The notes: generated by a model from the sequence alone, not told the origin. A stretch of DNA of 16,273 nt from Phoronis ovalis (GCA_028565635.1 JAOXYB010024202.1:1-16273); one strand, 5' to 3'; counted from the stretch's first letter, positions 1 to 10,736 are shown. Translations and numbers: made by a program.

Positions 1-190
1 TGAAACTTCCAAACAACACCCCTTAGGAAGTGTCACACCTCCAAAAAAACACCCCTTTTCGTGATTTTAGCCAAAAAGCAGACCCTAAGCACGTAACGCG
101 CCGGCGGTTCGAAAACATACCCTTTCACGCGAAAATTTGTTGGAACATGCGTACCCACTTTCATATTGACCCCCCCCCGGGAGTAGATCA
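1..190. repeat. Dispersed repeat end with ~32-bp ACCC-periodic units and a C-run/GGGAG terminus
   Basis: ACCC-containing units begin at about 18, 51, 82, 119 and 153, which is a spacing of 31-37 bp. The last is followed by ten C and GGGAGTAG at about 170-186. The stretch is far richer in G/C and CpG than the rest of the window. The same architecture recurs at 13923-14122. The 76-codon (plus) and 61-codon (minus) open frames here are by-products of the repeat. It resembles a repeat with CTCCCGGGGG-type ends that I recall from several marine invertebrate genomes, but I cannot name its family. The left end lies outside the window. Confidence 0.6.
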
Positions 191-2102
191 GTACCAGTGT
201 GGGTTTATTAACCAACATTGGGAGTTGAAATGCCTTGGCTTATTAGTATTAAATTATTAGTATGAAATATTGCTTATTAGTATGTTTCATGGTCACAATT
301 AGGTGGAGGTTATTTAATTGGCTGACATATACAAAACAAACTTAGTTTGACAACAATAATGTTATCTCCAGTTAAGCAAATGATATATGGAACTGCTACT
401 TTTCTTCATACAATAACCCCTTTGCTTCCCAAGCATACACATTAAGAATGAAATTCTTGCAGCTATATATATCAGAGCATACTATCATCAGTATTACAAT
501 CTAACAAAAACATTCTAGGGTATTTAATAGCTGAGAACATATAGTTCTTACACCAGTGGTAAGCCTAATCCATCTGTTGTTGTATCAATTACAAGCAGTA
601 GAATCAATCATGGAGTTAAAGAAACAAATTTGTATCTAAATATACTACAAGTTGGTGTGAAGAGTGTGGAAGAATAAATAAAACAATTCTTCATGACATT
701 TACACTTTCTATACTGGAACCATTAGACAAAGTTCAAAGGTATGCAACACACAGGTATAGAAATAGACTGCCAAATATACCTGATGTCATTTTTACCAGA
801 CTTTTTTCAGATTTTTGAATCCCGGATATTGAATTTTTTAAATTTAAAAGTGGTATCAATGTTGAACATAAAATATCTTCTAGTGTTTATCTTCTTTTAG
901 TTAATCATTTTATATTACTCTGTTATTCATTTTTAATTTAAGTTATTTAACTCTGTGTGGTTGCTTCGTTTTGTTCTGAAATAGGCCTATGTACAATAAA
1001 GAAGAAAAATTAAATTGTGAAATTGTACACTAGCATCAAAACAGGAAAAATATTTCAGCTACAAATAACAGCTGGATATGACCAGCACAATTATACCTTC
1101 TGAAACCCAATAGGTTATGTACATACAGTATAATCTAAGATCCTTGCTGCTGTTTATTTATTTTAATGTATTAATTAAATCTAAGTCTTGCAGTGGATGA
1201 AAATGAGTTTATGTATGTTGCTATCTGTATAAGTAATTTATGTATTATTATATGCTACAGTGGTGGAATGACCAATTTGAAAAAACAATTTTGACTTTTC
1301 TAAATTTATAAGATATATAGTCTATAGAGACTATAGTTACAGTAGGATGAGCAATGTTTACTTTCTATTAACTCCCTAGCAAGTGCAGTTGTATCTAATC
1401 TGAGTGTTGATGTTATTAGGCAAAGAGCATGCCAATCTGACATGCATAGTTTACTCCTGACAGTAATAATACCCCAAGAAACCGGCTGGATAAACAGCAG
1501 TTCAGATCTAAATAATTCTGGTTTATGCAATACTGTAGCTGCAGTCACCTGGCCACACAAGCAGCAGACAACAATCTGCATACTTAAAATAAGGCCAAAT
1601 TATGCTGGGTGTGTATTTACAACTGCAGATTAAAAAATGCAAAAGTATGATTTCATGGGTCTACCACTTTTAATGTCCAACAAGGTTGGTTGACAATGTA
1701 AATCATAAGAGATTGAAGCCTTATTAGCATACAAATATTAGATCAGTTATATTGAAGGAGGGAGGCAATATAGGATCATTTAAAAATAATATGACAACAA
1801 ATTCTAAACTGAACAACAGCTTTCTATTCATAGACCAAGATTATATTTCCAACACTCTAGAGTCATTAATAGAGCAATATAGACTTTCAAACAAACTAGC
1901 TGGAAGTGCAAATGCATTGATTGGTTCCTTTCAGTACTTAAGTTGTTACTATGCTACTTAATGAAATGTTGGCTTTTTACACTGATGGCACTTCACTGAA
2001 CTTTCAGTTGTAATTTTTTCTTTCTTTTATTTTAAACATTACACTTTCTTTTTCAAGGTGAATTATGTTATATAATATATAAATATGTAGTGACACACTT
2101 AC
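191..2102 (-). other. Intron after the P-loop exon (continues beyond the window start)
   Basis: About 1.9 kb of AT-rich DNA follows the GTAAGT donor at 2102-2097. I searched it on the minus strand for the expected KSYTMIG continuation of the motor and found nothing. It holds a possible retrotransposon 3' relic at about 693-1000 (separate entry). It also holds overlapping open frames on both strands at 1306-1581 (minus) and 1442-1633 (plus), neither of which resembles a protein I know. The rest shows only short A/T runs. Confidence 0.7.
693..1000 (+). mobile_element. Possible relic of a non-LTR retrotransposon 3' end
   Basis: A 41-codon frame (693-818) contains LEPLDKVQRYATHRYRNRL. This loosely resembles the L-x-x-VQ-x-x-A motif found near the C-terminus of many LINE reverse transcriptases. 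After the stop there are about 175 bp of AT-rich sequence ending in AATAAA at 995-1000, like a retrotransposon 3' tail. There is no upstream reverse transcriptase core and no flanking duplication that I can see. The similarity is weak and could be chance. Confidence 0.2.
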
Positions 2103-2196
2103 CAATTTTTGCATGCCCATACACAAACAGACAACCATCAGCACCATTGACAACTGACTGGACAATGTCAGTCAAACTACTAGAACAAATTTCAGC
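2103..2196 (-). CDS. KIF26: KIF26-type kinesin exon: helix leading into the P-loop
   Basis: This 94-bp exon is too short for a standard open-frame list. The acceptor TTTGCAG ends at 2197, entered in phase 0; the donor GTAAGT runs 2102-2097 and leaves one base of a glycine codon (phase 1). It encodes AEICSSSLTDIVQSVVNGADGC followed by LFVYGHAKI and the first base of G. The helix with VVNGADGC and the FxYGHAK(L/I)G beginning of the P-loop are diagnostic of KIF26. Ordinary kinesins have FAYGQTGSGKT; here the TGS triplet is replaced, which fits the loss of normal ATP turnover known in this family. The lysine and serine of the P-loop must be on the next exon, which I could not find between 1 and 2102, so it is probably outside the window. 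This exon contains no CpG. Confidence 0.92.
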
Positions 2197-2670
2197 CTGC
2201 AAAGTCAGGAAAGGAAACATGACACCATAATTTGATCAATTGCAGACTATTATGAGGGGCAATAATTTTCAGTCAATATTTTATAAAACCAACATTATGT
2301 TTCTATTTTCTTCATGGTACTGTGGTACTGTGTAGAGTATCATTTCAAGTAAAATACAAAAGCTGCCATATTAGACACCAATTAAATTATTTTTATGCCA
2401 GAAGTTGCAGCATCTCATAATTAGTTTACATGTTTAGACATCTGTTTGGTACTGTTTATAGCTGGAAAAAGTAAGATTCACCTGTTTGTGCTTTAGTGTG
2501 TATGGGAAGCAGATTTTTTTTATGTTCTCAGTCAATTACTTAACTGGCATTACATAAGAGCAAGCATTTTGAAAATCATACTTGTAAAAGTGTTTGATGT
2601 TTCTCTTGTAGGTTATAATCATAAAGAGTTTAAAATAAACAACCAAACAAAGTTTGCTGTAGTGCCTTAC
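2197..2670 (-). other. KIF26 intron, 474 bp, phase 0
   Basis: This is a short GT-AG intron between the two motor exons, with donor GTAAGG at 2670 and acceptor GCAG at 2197. On the minus strand its start continues the open frame of the upstream exon for about 45 codons, which is a chance read-through. No other feature is visible in it. Confidence 0.9.
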
Positions 2671-2874
2671 CAATGAATCGTCTTCTGTGAAGATTTGGTC
2701 GAAAGCAAACATTTTTGGAGCAGCAACTCCTGCACGTCTCTGAGATGGAGTCGTATATCCTCCATGTGAGGGGTCAAAAACAGTGATTTGTTTCTTGCGC
2801 GGGTCCACACTAAGATATGACCTTGCATTTTCATTCCCTGTGTCAATGTTGGCAATACGTAACATAATTTTTAC
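2671..2874 (-). CDS. KIF26: KIF26-type kinesin exon: first part of the motor domain
   Basis: This 204-bp exon encodes 68 residues and both of its borders are phase 0. The acceptor CGTAG ends at 2875 and the donor GTAAGG runs 2670-2665. The protein opens with VKIMLRIAN, the first beta strand of the motor. Conventional kinesins carry VxVRxRP here, and the arginine-proline that helps hold the adenine is missing, as in other KIF26 proteins. Next come SYLSVDPRKKQITVFDP (residues 20-36), a variable glycine/serine loop (37-49), PKMFAFDQIF (53-62) matching the kinesin FxFDxVF motif, and an acidic EDDSL end. The frame joins 7745-7916 upstream and 2103-2196 downstream without a shift. The in-frame ATG at 2865 is an internal methionine, not a start. 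The open frame runs on past the donor at 2670, but that read-through is intron and does not resemble kinesin. Confidence 0.95.
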
Positions 2875-4657
2875 CTACGAAACAAAAACATGACATGAAT
2901 ATAATTTCAGTTCTGCTAAAATATATAGTTATTTAACCAAGAAATGAATAATTTATAAGTAAGGTACAAGAAAACCTTTTTTAGAAAATTTGAAAGAAAA
3001 TTGGACGACAAATAATGAAACACAAAATTTCATAACCTGAGGCCTTATATTATTATACATTCCTTGAAACAGTGTTTAAAACAGAATTACAACAAAGGTC
3101 GATCAAAAGCCACTAAAAACTCCAAAGATTAGAAAAAAGCAAGTGAATTGATATAAAATTAATTTTTTTGCAAATAAGGAAGAAAAGAAAAACTGTTTTT
3201 AACAAATTGAGTATTAAATATGACAGGGAATATCTCGAAGGATTTCCAAGAATATACTTTAAGTACAGTTAATATGCCATGTCTGTCCCCTATCCATCAA
3301 AACTATATGCTACAAAACATTAACCTAATATAGGAAATCTACCTGTAACTCACAAGTTTTCTTTAATATACTACATGATATCATGCAGGAAAAAGTAAAG
3401 TCTTTTTCAACTTATATTTATTTCAAAATTGTTCCAAATGTTGGTAAAGCTAATAACTTAAACTTGAATTTGACTCAAATAATGTCACGTAACTTATGCC
3501 ATTATGATTTGTATGGTTTTTAATTTATTAAAGCCTCAAAAATTGTAAAATCACAATTGTACATCCAAATCCAGAGAGTTATCTATGAAGTTATTCCCGA
3601 ACAGTACCACATTTATATTATTAAAGGAATGGGAAGCTGTTTTTTCACTTTTCAATCAGTTTATAAAACTAATAGTACAATACAAATACATCATAGGTTG
3701 TTCTCAGGGGTAAAAACCATAGAATATAAAAATATTTTTTATTAACAAGACGCCAATGGTCTATGTGAGAACTATATATACCAATCAAATGGCGGTATAT
3801 CAGAAAAACAGCAATGTCTTTTTTACTTAAGTCATGCCAGAGTACCTACAACACCTTCATTACACTAAATTATCAACAGAGTTTATTTGACGATAGTCAA
3901 CTTGAAATACTTCTCACCAACTACCAATCAACTGAACTCAGTAGCTCACAATGTGTATCAACAAATATGTTTATGCAGGTACAAAAATGTAATATGCCAG
4001 TGCCCTCTAACTAGCATCTCAGTTTGGCATTGGAGACAGACACATTACAGACAGTATTTCACTTTAATGTAGATCTGAAACACTCTCCCATGAAGGTCAA
4101 TTATGAAGCCAAATTTTATATAGTATACTAAATCAAACATGCTAATAAATGTAATTTCTATACATAAATCTTGTGAGGGTATAGCAAATCCAATACATAA
4201 GAATCAGCATTCCATAGTCTTTCAATTTTTACTATCAGTAAAAGTATAAGTTTCAAATAAAAATTAACCAACAAAACCTAAGCAGGACAGTGTATAAACT
4301 TCAATAATACAACAAAACAGTTAGCCCTCTCCCACTTCCATAAGGTATATTACTAAATTGTTGTATCAAAATATTGCCATAACAACAGCAGTAATCATAT
4401 TTCTCTGGAGAATTAGATTTGCACCTAAATCAAGAGACAGTATTCTAGCAGTTAATCTGGTTTAAAACAGATCAATAAAAATGAATCTAAATACTAGGAT
4501 TTATGTAATAGTTGGCTGACTAAATTTACAACTGTCACTTTTTATAACAAAGTTAACTAATACACAAACTCATGAATATTTTAAGGTAGACTTAAATCTA
4601 CACATTTCTATATACAGTTGAATTTTACAATATTTTCCATACCCATAACCAAAATTT

Positions 4658-4726
4658 TGGAATCACAAATATTTAAATGTTCCAAGTTATCATGGAATCA
4701 CAAATATTAAATGTTCCATGTTATCA
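4658..4726. repeat. Tandem duplication of a 34-35-bp unit
   Basis: Two adjacent copies start TGGAATCACAAATATT and end GTTATCA, at 4658-4692 and 4693-4726. They differ by one T deletion and one A/T substitution, so this is a fairly recent duplication inside the large intron. Confidence 0.9.
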
Positions 4727-7319
4727 TAAAGAAGGAAATGCAGTATAGCAGTTTACAACATCCAAAAATAAGTTAAATTTTGCATATCACTGTCCTACTC
4801 TATACATTGTATTAGTCTTTTTATTGGTTGCAGACATTTTTGTGTTTTTTTGTATCTATTGTTACTACCTACCACATTTGATCACAATCTTTTCATCATA
4901 CAAGGTAACGATATTTTTATTAACAATAGTCTATCATAAAACATGATAAAAGAGAGGGTGGAGATCAGACTTGTTGGTAAATACTAATGACCCTACTTCC
5001 CATGATAGTTTATTCTTTATTCTATAAATAAAGATCAAACATATTTTGATAATGCATTCCTGACATCATATTAGTAGTAGTTTAATCAATTAATATTATA
5101 CAGGGGAACCATAACTATTAAACAAAAGACCATCCAATAAAACAAAATTGAAAACATAACATTCAAAATATTCCTTATTTTCATACTGGACGAAAATAAC
5201 TGAATAAACAAAGAAATTAGGTGATGCAGCAAATTTCATTCTTTCCCATCCAAGCAAGAATTAACAAATCCTATATACACACCACATTAATTGCAATCAC
5301 ATTGTCAGTTACATGGTTTTCAATGCCAGTAATACCAAGGAAGCAAATGAAGTATGTTTAATAAACAAATGTTGATTTGTCTTTTGTTGGATAAAGGTAT
5401 CAACAACCTTAATCTAACCTTTTTTTATAAAGCAACCCAGGGGAGGAAATATTTGGAACAAAGAAAATCATAACAATTATCCCCAGGGCATGATCAGAAA
5501 TAGTGATAGCTCTGTCAATCAAAGAATAAATGAGTAAGTCAAATTATTGTAGTAATGTGGGTAACTGATATTGCAGTGTGAACAATTACTTGTTTTTAAA
5601 ATTTTCAAATGTGAATTTGGTGTAAAGCTAAAAATAGTATTTTGGACCATTGAAAATACATTGTGAATTGTAATAATTGTTGGTCATGTTTTGGTTACTA
5701 TTTTGTGGTCAGTTAGCAATAGTAACTATCCATCAAAAATTTCAATCATTAATTAGAATGAACCAATCACGTCATCAGCGTTATAATCAGAGTGAATGAT
5801 TTGTATAAATGTATTGTTTCTTCCACCTCAGGATATATATAATTTAAGCATTCTCTAAATATGTTCAAAGTACAATAAAATAGATGGCAGCTTAAAATCT
5901 AAACCTCCTTCAGGCAATCATTTTTTGTAATCGTGGCTAACTGCGAAATATTAGATTGTCTTGGGCATATCTCTTGGCAGATTAATGTCTCACAGGATAC
6001 ATTTGTGCAAGTAACAAGCTAGGACAATATCACTAGTTTTGTCAAAAATTAATTTCCATACATTTTCTTTTGTACTGTAGGTATGTTGTGTAACAATAAA
6101 ACTTGTTACAAAAATAATCCATTCAATGTGTTCTTTCTTTCATGATTCCTAGTACTTGATTGGACCGCAGCTTTACTTCCAACAAATGTGATTGCAATAC
6201 ACCTGTGTTCAGCAAAACTGTAATATACATTATTTCAGTTTCGTAAACTGGCCAGTAGTGATGTGTTTTGTGACTACAGTTTGTGTTGACACTATTTTCA
6301 TATAGACACTAATATGCAACTCTTGTGAATGTGTATTACAATATAACTTTAATAAAATAGTTTGTTACTATACTCTAATTACAATATATGATCATAACTA
6401 AATTTTATTTCAAATGCAATATTAAGATGCCAATCTAATATACCAGCTTCATTTTATGTCTAGGTTTGTCCCTATCAGATGATCCCAAAATCAATTTGTA
6501 GCAATTTATGTTTAATCTGTAGTCAGCCAATGTTTCAGTCAGATAAATACATTAGTTGAGCATCTCATTACTACTACTAGAGTAAAGGAATTTGTTTGCA
6601 ATTCTCATCGGAAAATTGCTAAGTGCAAGCATCACCAAACACAAATTAATATAATTTGAAACAAAAAAAAAACTGTACATGACTACAATAATTATTGTAA
6701 TTACTGAGTTAACATTACCTGATTTGTTCCAAACACTGATGTTTGTTGATCAAGTGATCAAAACAGGTATATAATAAACTTTACAAACTAGGACCTGATA
6801 CTTAATCTTGACACTCTTCTACCAGTACTTCACATCTCAAGATCAATACAAGAGCTACTTCATCATATCAGAAAGTGTTCTCTATGTATTTTACTAACAA
6901 ATGTTCTGGAGCACTTCTTAACAGATGGCCTTGTTTTACATGAGCAACTTAATGTGCTAACAAGCACAAGGGAAGACAATAGTTGAAGTGTAAAACCTTT
7001 TATATTTGCTGCTAATTACCTGACACTCTGGTTATCTATGACTTTAATGAATTAATTAATTAGATTTTTTTTATTATATATATATCACAAATGCTAAAAC
7101 TTTCTGACATAAATGCAAGTTGCATTAGATGCTTGATACAAAACCAATTAATTACAAGAGAAGGACAATACTTTAGAAATAAATAACTATATTCTGCAAA
7201 GGTTTTGACGTTATTTGAGTTGTATTTTTCTCTTCATCAGAAGATTAATTTAAAAAGAAACAAGGTGGAGTCTGATACAACAACATACAGGGGTAATGTG
7301 AACTGATGTACTGTATCGG

Positions 7320-7545
7320 ACATGACATATAATTGAGTGGACATGACATAAATGTGAACATGACGTCTATGTGGACATGACACATATGTGAAGATGACAC
7401 ACTGATGTTTTATCAAACAGATGTAACACTGAGAATGTAACGTACTATGACATACACGTATAACATTGCACACATGACGTACTGTGACTTCAAAAAGAGG
7501 AAAGAAAAATGACAAAACAATGTGACCGTGAGGTAAAATGACATA
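7320..7545. repeat. Degenerate 17-bp minisatellite (GACATGACAYATGTG-like)
   Basis: The core ACATGAC recurs at 7320, 7341, 7358 and 7375, with AGATGAC at 7392; the last three steps are exactly 17 bp. Diverged related words (ATGACATACACG, ACATGACGTACTG, AATGACATATTAG) continue to about 7545. A 92-codon open frame on the minus strand across this region is produced by the repeat and is not a gene. The array ends about 200 bp from the first visible KIF26 exon, inside the intron. Confidence 0.8.
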
Positions 7546-7744
7546 TTAGTGAAAATTTATTTAGGTTTTACTTTGTAAGCTAAGTAAGGATCTACAAGAT
7601 GTATATCTTGATATTTTACTAAAAAGTCATGATCTTGAGTCATGATCATGTATATACTTAATTAGCAAAACCACATGAAGCAGCATCACACCAAGTACTT
7701 ACATGTATATATTATGCATATTATATACTGTACTTCATACTCAC

Positions 7745-7916
7745 ATTTCCTGTGCCAGGTCTCTGTAGTTTGCCAACTGAGCGCATTAAACACGGTGGAC
7801 ATGGTGGAGGATTAACTCTAATAATCTCACTAAATCTTGTAAAAAATGGCGGTGGCTCCGGTTCTTGCTCTTTCTTTCGCTTCTTCTTAGAAGAAATATT
7901 CAATTTCTGGGCTGCC
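7745..7916 (-). CDS. KIF26: KIF26-type kinesin exon: basic/proline-rich segment just before the motor
   Basis: This 172-bp exon encodes one split codon plus 57 residues. The acceptor is a TTGTTGTAG ending at 7917, entered in phase 2; the donor is GTGAGT at 7744-7739, left in phase 0. Residues 1-7 (AAQKLNI), after a split codon that would give R if completed as AGG or CGG, match the conserved RAAQKL stretch of KIF26 proteins. Residues 10-14 are a run of lysine and arginine (KKKRK), followed by acidic/proline residues EPEPPP. Residues 36-42 give NPPPCPPCL, the equivalent of PPPVPPCLLRA in vertebrate KIF26. The exon ends in PGTGN, directly before the first motor strand in the next exon. In vertebrates this linker precedes the motor domain; its exact role is not established, and the basic cluster could serve nuclear import or microtubule/tail contacts (inference). 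The apparent upstream methionine and hydrophobic run lie in the intron and are not part of the protein. About five CpGs fall in the exon, unlike its surroundings. Confidence 0.93.
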
Positions 7917-10708
7917 CTACAACAAAGAATGAGAATGTAAGCAATGCTGATGCAAATTAAAGCAAACATTTTTCCTGTCATAAATGTGGTAATATCAAAT
8001 AAATCATAAAGGATTTATGAAAAACTAGAAATTTAAATATCATCTGTATGTGTGAAAATGTTATGGTATGAGGGGGTGGGGAAACCTGTATATTACACTC
8101 ACTATTATACATACATTGTATATTAGATAGGGTCTCAAAATTACCATTCTGGGATCTATCAGCATAACTTGGCTGCTGCCTAGATATTACAAGTTATTAT
8201 GTTAAAATGATCATCATATCAACATTATCCATCAGATGACTGAGAGCAGATTGTTAAAGACATGCACAAGTTTTATAAGATAATTTGTTACTTTTATTGC
8301 TTATAATTCTTCTTTACTAAGCTGGACACATTTAAGATTTATGTGACAATATTTTATATATAATGGTCGCATTTGACAAGCGACATCTCTGCATCCTTAC
8401 AGCATGTATTTGTCTTGGTATTAGTTTTCTGTCATATTCAGTTTTGTCAGTGCTGCTAATTTTTTTTTGTTCTATTAACAAACATGAATTATGTGATTAA
8501 GAACTGGACCCTTATTCTTGTCCATAATCTGAATTTATTAAACTGTATGGAATCAGTCTATAAGGTGAACAGCATTGGGCATGACAAAACAACAGCCAGT
8601 AATACATGAACACAATGGAGTAAAAAATCTGACATTAAATGAAAATGGCAAAATGGAGACATATAGTCTGCACACCTACAAAACAATATTCTCAAAGGTG
8701 CCAATATCACTAGAAACAACAGTTGACAAAAACTGCAGCAAATTAGTCACAATTCCTGCAAATCAGACATAGGCATCTCTTGACCATTATAATGAATGCA
8801 CGAACACATTATATTGCCAGCAATCAATATAGATTTCTAATAGACTACATTCCAGAATAGTATAAGGAAGGGGAAATAACATGTAATTTCAGCATTTATG
8901 GTCAATTGTTTTTAACTGAGAAAAGTGATATAAATGAAGAGTGACATATAATTTGTTCTGTTCTGCCCTCCTCCTGAGTGAAAGGTAATAATTTCAGCAC
9001 ATGTTATGTTCATCAATCTTATTATTAGCTGACTTTTAAATATACTAAGAATTTGCTGGTTTTATTCTAAAATATTTTAGGTTAATAAGGCAAGAAATGC
9101 TTCATTTCAACTACTAAATGAACCAATAAATATTTTAAAAACTCTTTCTGCAAGTTGTGTGTTCATCTTGACCACCCTGATATTTTAAATTCAACATTGG
9201 CAAGCAAGCGGACAAGAACACTGATGACTAGTTTGTTGACAATGAATGATATCATCAGCAAGGTTTGACAAATCTAATTATTTTATATACAACAGAAAAT
9301 ATATAATAGACATCATGGTTTCCCAGTTGCTTAAGCAAAACCTTTTTAGCCCATAATTTTGATTTCAATCATGCATCTAGATTATAGCACAAAACAATAT
9401 AACGAAAACTAGCAACCCAATGAAACCCATCAAATGAAAGGAAGGAAGGGACACTATAGTCTACATAGAATTGTTAATGGTGCTGCAATAGAAACCCACT
9501 GTTCAGTTGCAATGTATCCATAAAGCAAAGGATTTACAACATGTCATAAAACAAGACCTGACAAGCAATATATAATATTGCTTCCATTCTCACATAACAC
9601 ATTTTTCTGGAATTGAATGATTTCCAACTCTAATTTTAAAATATAATTTCATCTGTACAGTAGTATTAAGCTATCAATAAATTGGTTGTATTATTCTTCT
9701 TACGGTTCGAAAAGTTGTAATAACTAAACAAACTGCTACAGAATACCTCAATGCCTTACACTATTTCTGGCAACAGTATATTGAAGTCGGAATAACTTTA
9801 TTTCCATTTTCCAAAATAAAGCCTAATAATCTAAGATCAAACCTACCTATCTTTCTGCATAACTGTTTTGATATCCTAAATTATCCAGTGGTAAAAATTT
9901 CAGTGCTTAAAAGTATTTAGTCCTTCCATACAGTACACACTGGTTATCATCAATGAACACATTATAGCCTGCTTAACAGGGTCATGTGACCTTCCACATG
10001 CCAATCTGTTTGATCCATAGTTGGGGCCATTATTCAATTAACACCATGGTCTATTATATAAATTACTGTGTGTAATGAGTTAAATTACTCCTCTTTTCTT
10101 ACCATGTAATCAAATTATTTTACTAAATGTTCTTTTTGAGTTCACCTTATATGATTTTTACTATCACAATATAATTTTGCACCAAATCTTTCTTGGAAAA
10201 TATTCCACATGCAGTTATAAAATATTAGCTTGCTAAGATTATCACATTATAATATTCTGTTCTGTCTGAAAAGCTTGATTACACCAAATAGCACTAATCT
10301 ATAAATGTACAAATTATAGATGACAAGTCAACATGAAAATTATTACTATTCTTTATGAAGTAGTAATACATTCCACAGTATCTTGATGGAACTCCTCACT
10401 CACTGTGTATGATATGCGATAAAAAAACTGTTACCATCTCATGATGTTTTCTTCATCATATCAACTATTACAAAAGCATGAGTTGAATTTTAATAATCGC
10501 TATTAAGAATCTTGGATCTGCCCATCTTTCGATAATATACTCTCAGAACAGCAATTTTTGACACTCCATCTTCAACTTCTAACTCCAGCCTAGCTAATGG
10601 AAAGCAAGTAAAATTGTCTAGATTACTGAAATATTCAGCAAGATATGATAATATCCTGGCCCCAAGCAATTACACACATTTTTTTTTTTTACAAATGTCT
10701 ATATTTGA

Positions 10709-10736
10709 CGGAAGATCTAAGTCGGAAGATCTAAGT
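10709..10736. repeat. Perfect 14-bp tandem duplication
   Basis: CGGAAGATCTAAGT occurs twice head to tail at 10709-10722 and 10723-10736. It lies in AT-rich non-coding DNA just after a 12-T run and has no evident function. Confidence 0.9.

Larger units (their letters stand above)
2875..7744 (-). other. KIF26 intron, 4870 bp, phase 0
   Basis: This is a long GT-AG intron with donor GTGAGT at 7744 and acceptor CGTAG at 2875. The protein on either side is contiguous in KIF26 relatives (PGTGN joined to VKIMLRI), so no coding exon is expected inside, and I found none. It is AT-rich and CpG-poor. Apart from a 35-bp tandem duplication at 4658-4726 and a minisatellite at about 7320-7545, it holds only A/T runs such as (A)10 near 6662 and a short TA run near 7077. 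Open frames of 60-70 codons on the plus strand near 3.6-4.1 kb are low-complexity AT sequence and look non-coding. Confidence 0.85.
2103..7916 (-). other. KIF26: KIF26-type unconventional kinesin gene, internal part (three exons, both ends outside)
   Basis: This is the gene-level entry. The coding exons are complement(2103..2196, 2671..2874, 7745..7916), separated by introns of 474 and 4870 bp. Spliced together they give one open frame of about 156 codons. As remembered, human KIF26A/B show the same order: a RAAQKL-like pre-motor stretch, a PPPxPPCL proline motif, a GxVKVMLRI first motor strand, VDPRKKQ, PKMFAFD, and a VVNGADGC...GHAKLGKS P-loop region. Known of the family: KIF26A and KIF26B bind microtubules but lack normal ATPase motility and act in signalling, adhesion and cytoskeletal organisation (GDNF-Ret signalling for KIF26A, cell migration and guidance for worm VAB-8). 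Whether this is orthologous to A, B or their single invertebrate precursor cannot be settled here. The 5' exons, the rest of the motor and the long tail are absent from the window. No promoter, start codon or polyadenylation site of this gene is visible. Confidence 0.9.

Noticed and set aside
100-125. GGCGGTTCGAAAAC, resembling a tRNA B box.
   Set aside because: No A box at the right distance and no cloverleaf; it is part of the G/C-rich repeat.
30-260. Open frames of 76 and 61 codons on both strands at the left edge.
   Set aside because: They lie within the ACCC-periodic dispersed repeat and are by-products of its composition.
1306-1633. Overlapping open frames of 91 codons (minus) and 63 codons (plus).
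   Set aside because: Neither resembles a known protein, no convincing splice sites frame them, and the minus frame is not the expected motor continuation.
2536-2670. Continuation of the motor exon's open frame past 2671.
   Set aside because: It follows a clear GTAAGG donor, does not resemble kinesin, and the true continuation (AEICSSS...) is found at 2196.
7237-7515. A 92-codon minus-strand frame.
   Set aside because: It is generated by the 17-bp minisatellite and has a repetitive His/Val/Tyr translation.
7625-7650. Direct 10-bp repeat AGTCATGATC with TGATCA palindromes.
   Set aside because: Too short and isolated to support a function or a mobile element end.
7917-7981. A methionine and hydrophobic run (MFALICISIAYILILCC) in frame with the exon at 7745-7916, resembling a signal peptide.
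   Set aside because: It ends exactly at a good acceptor (TTGTTGTAG), and the KIF26 match begins right after it, so it is intron read in frame. A cytoplasmic kinesin should have no signal peptide.
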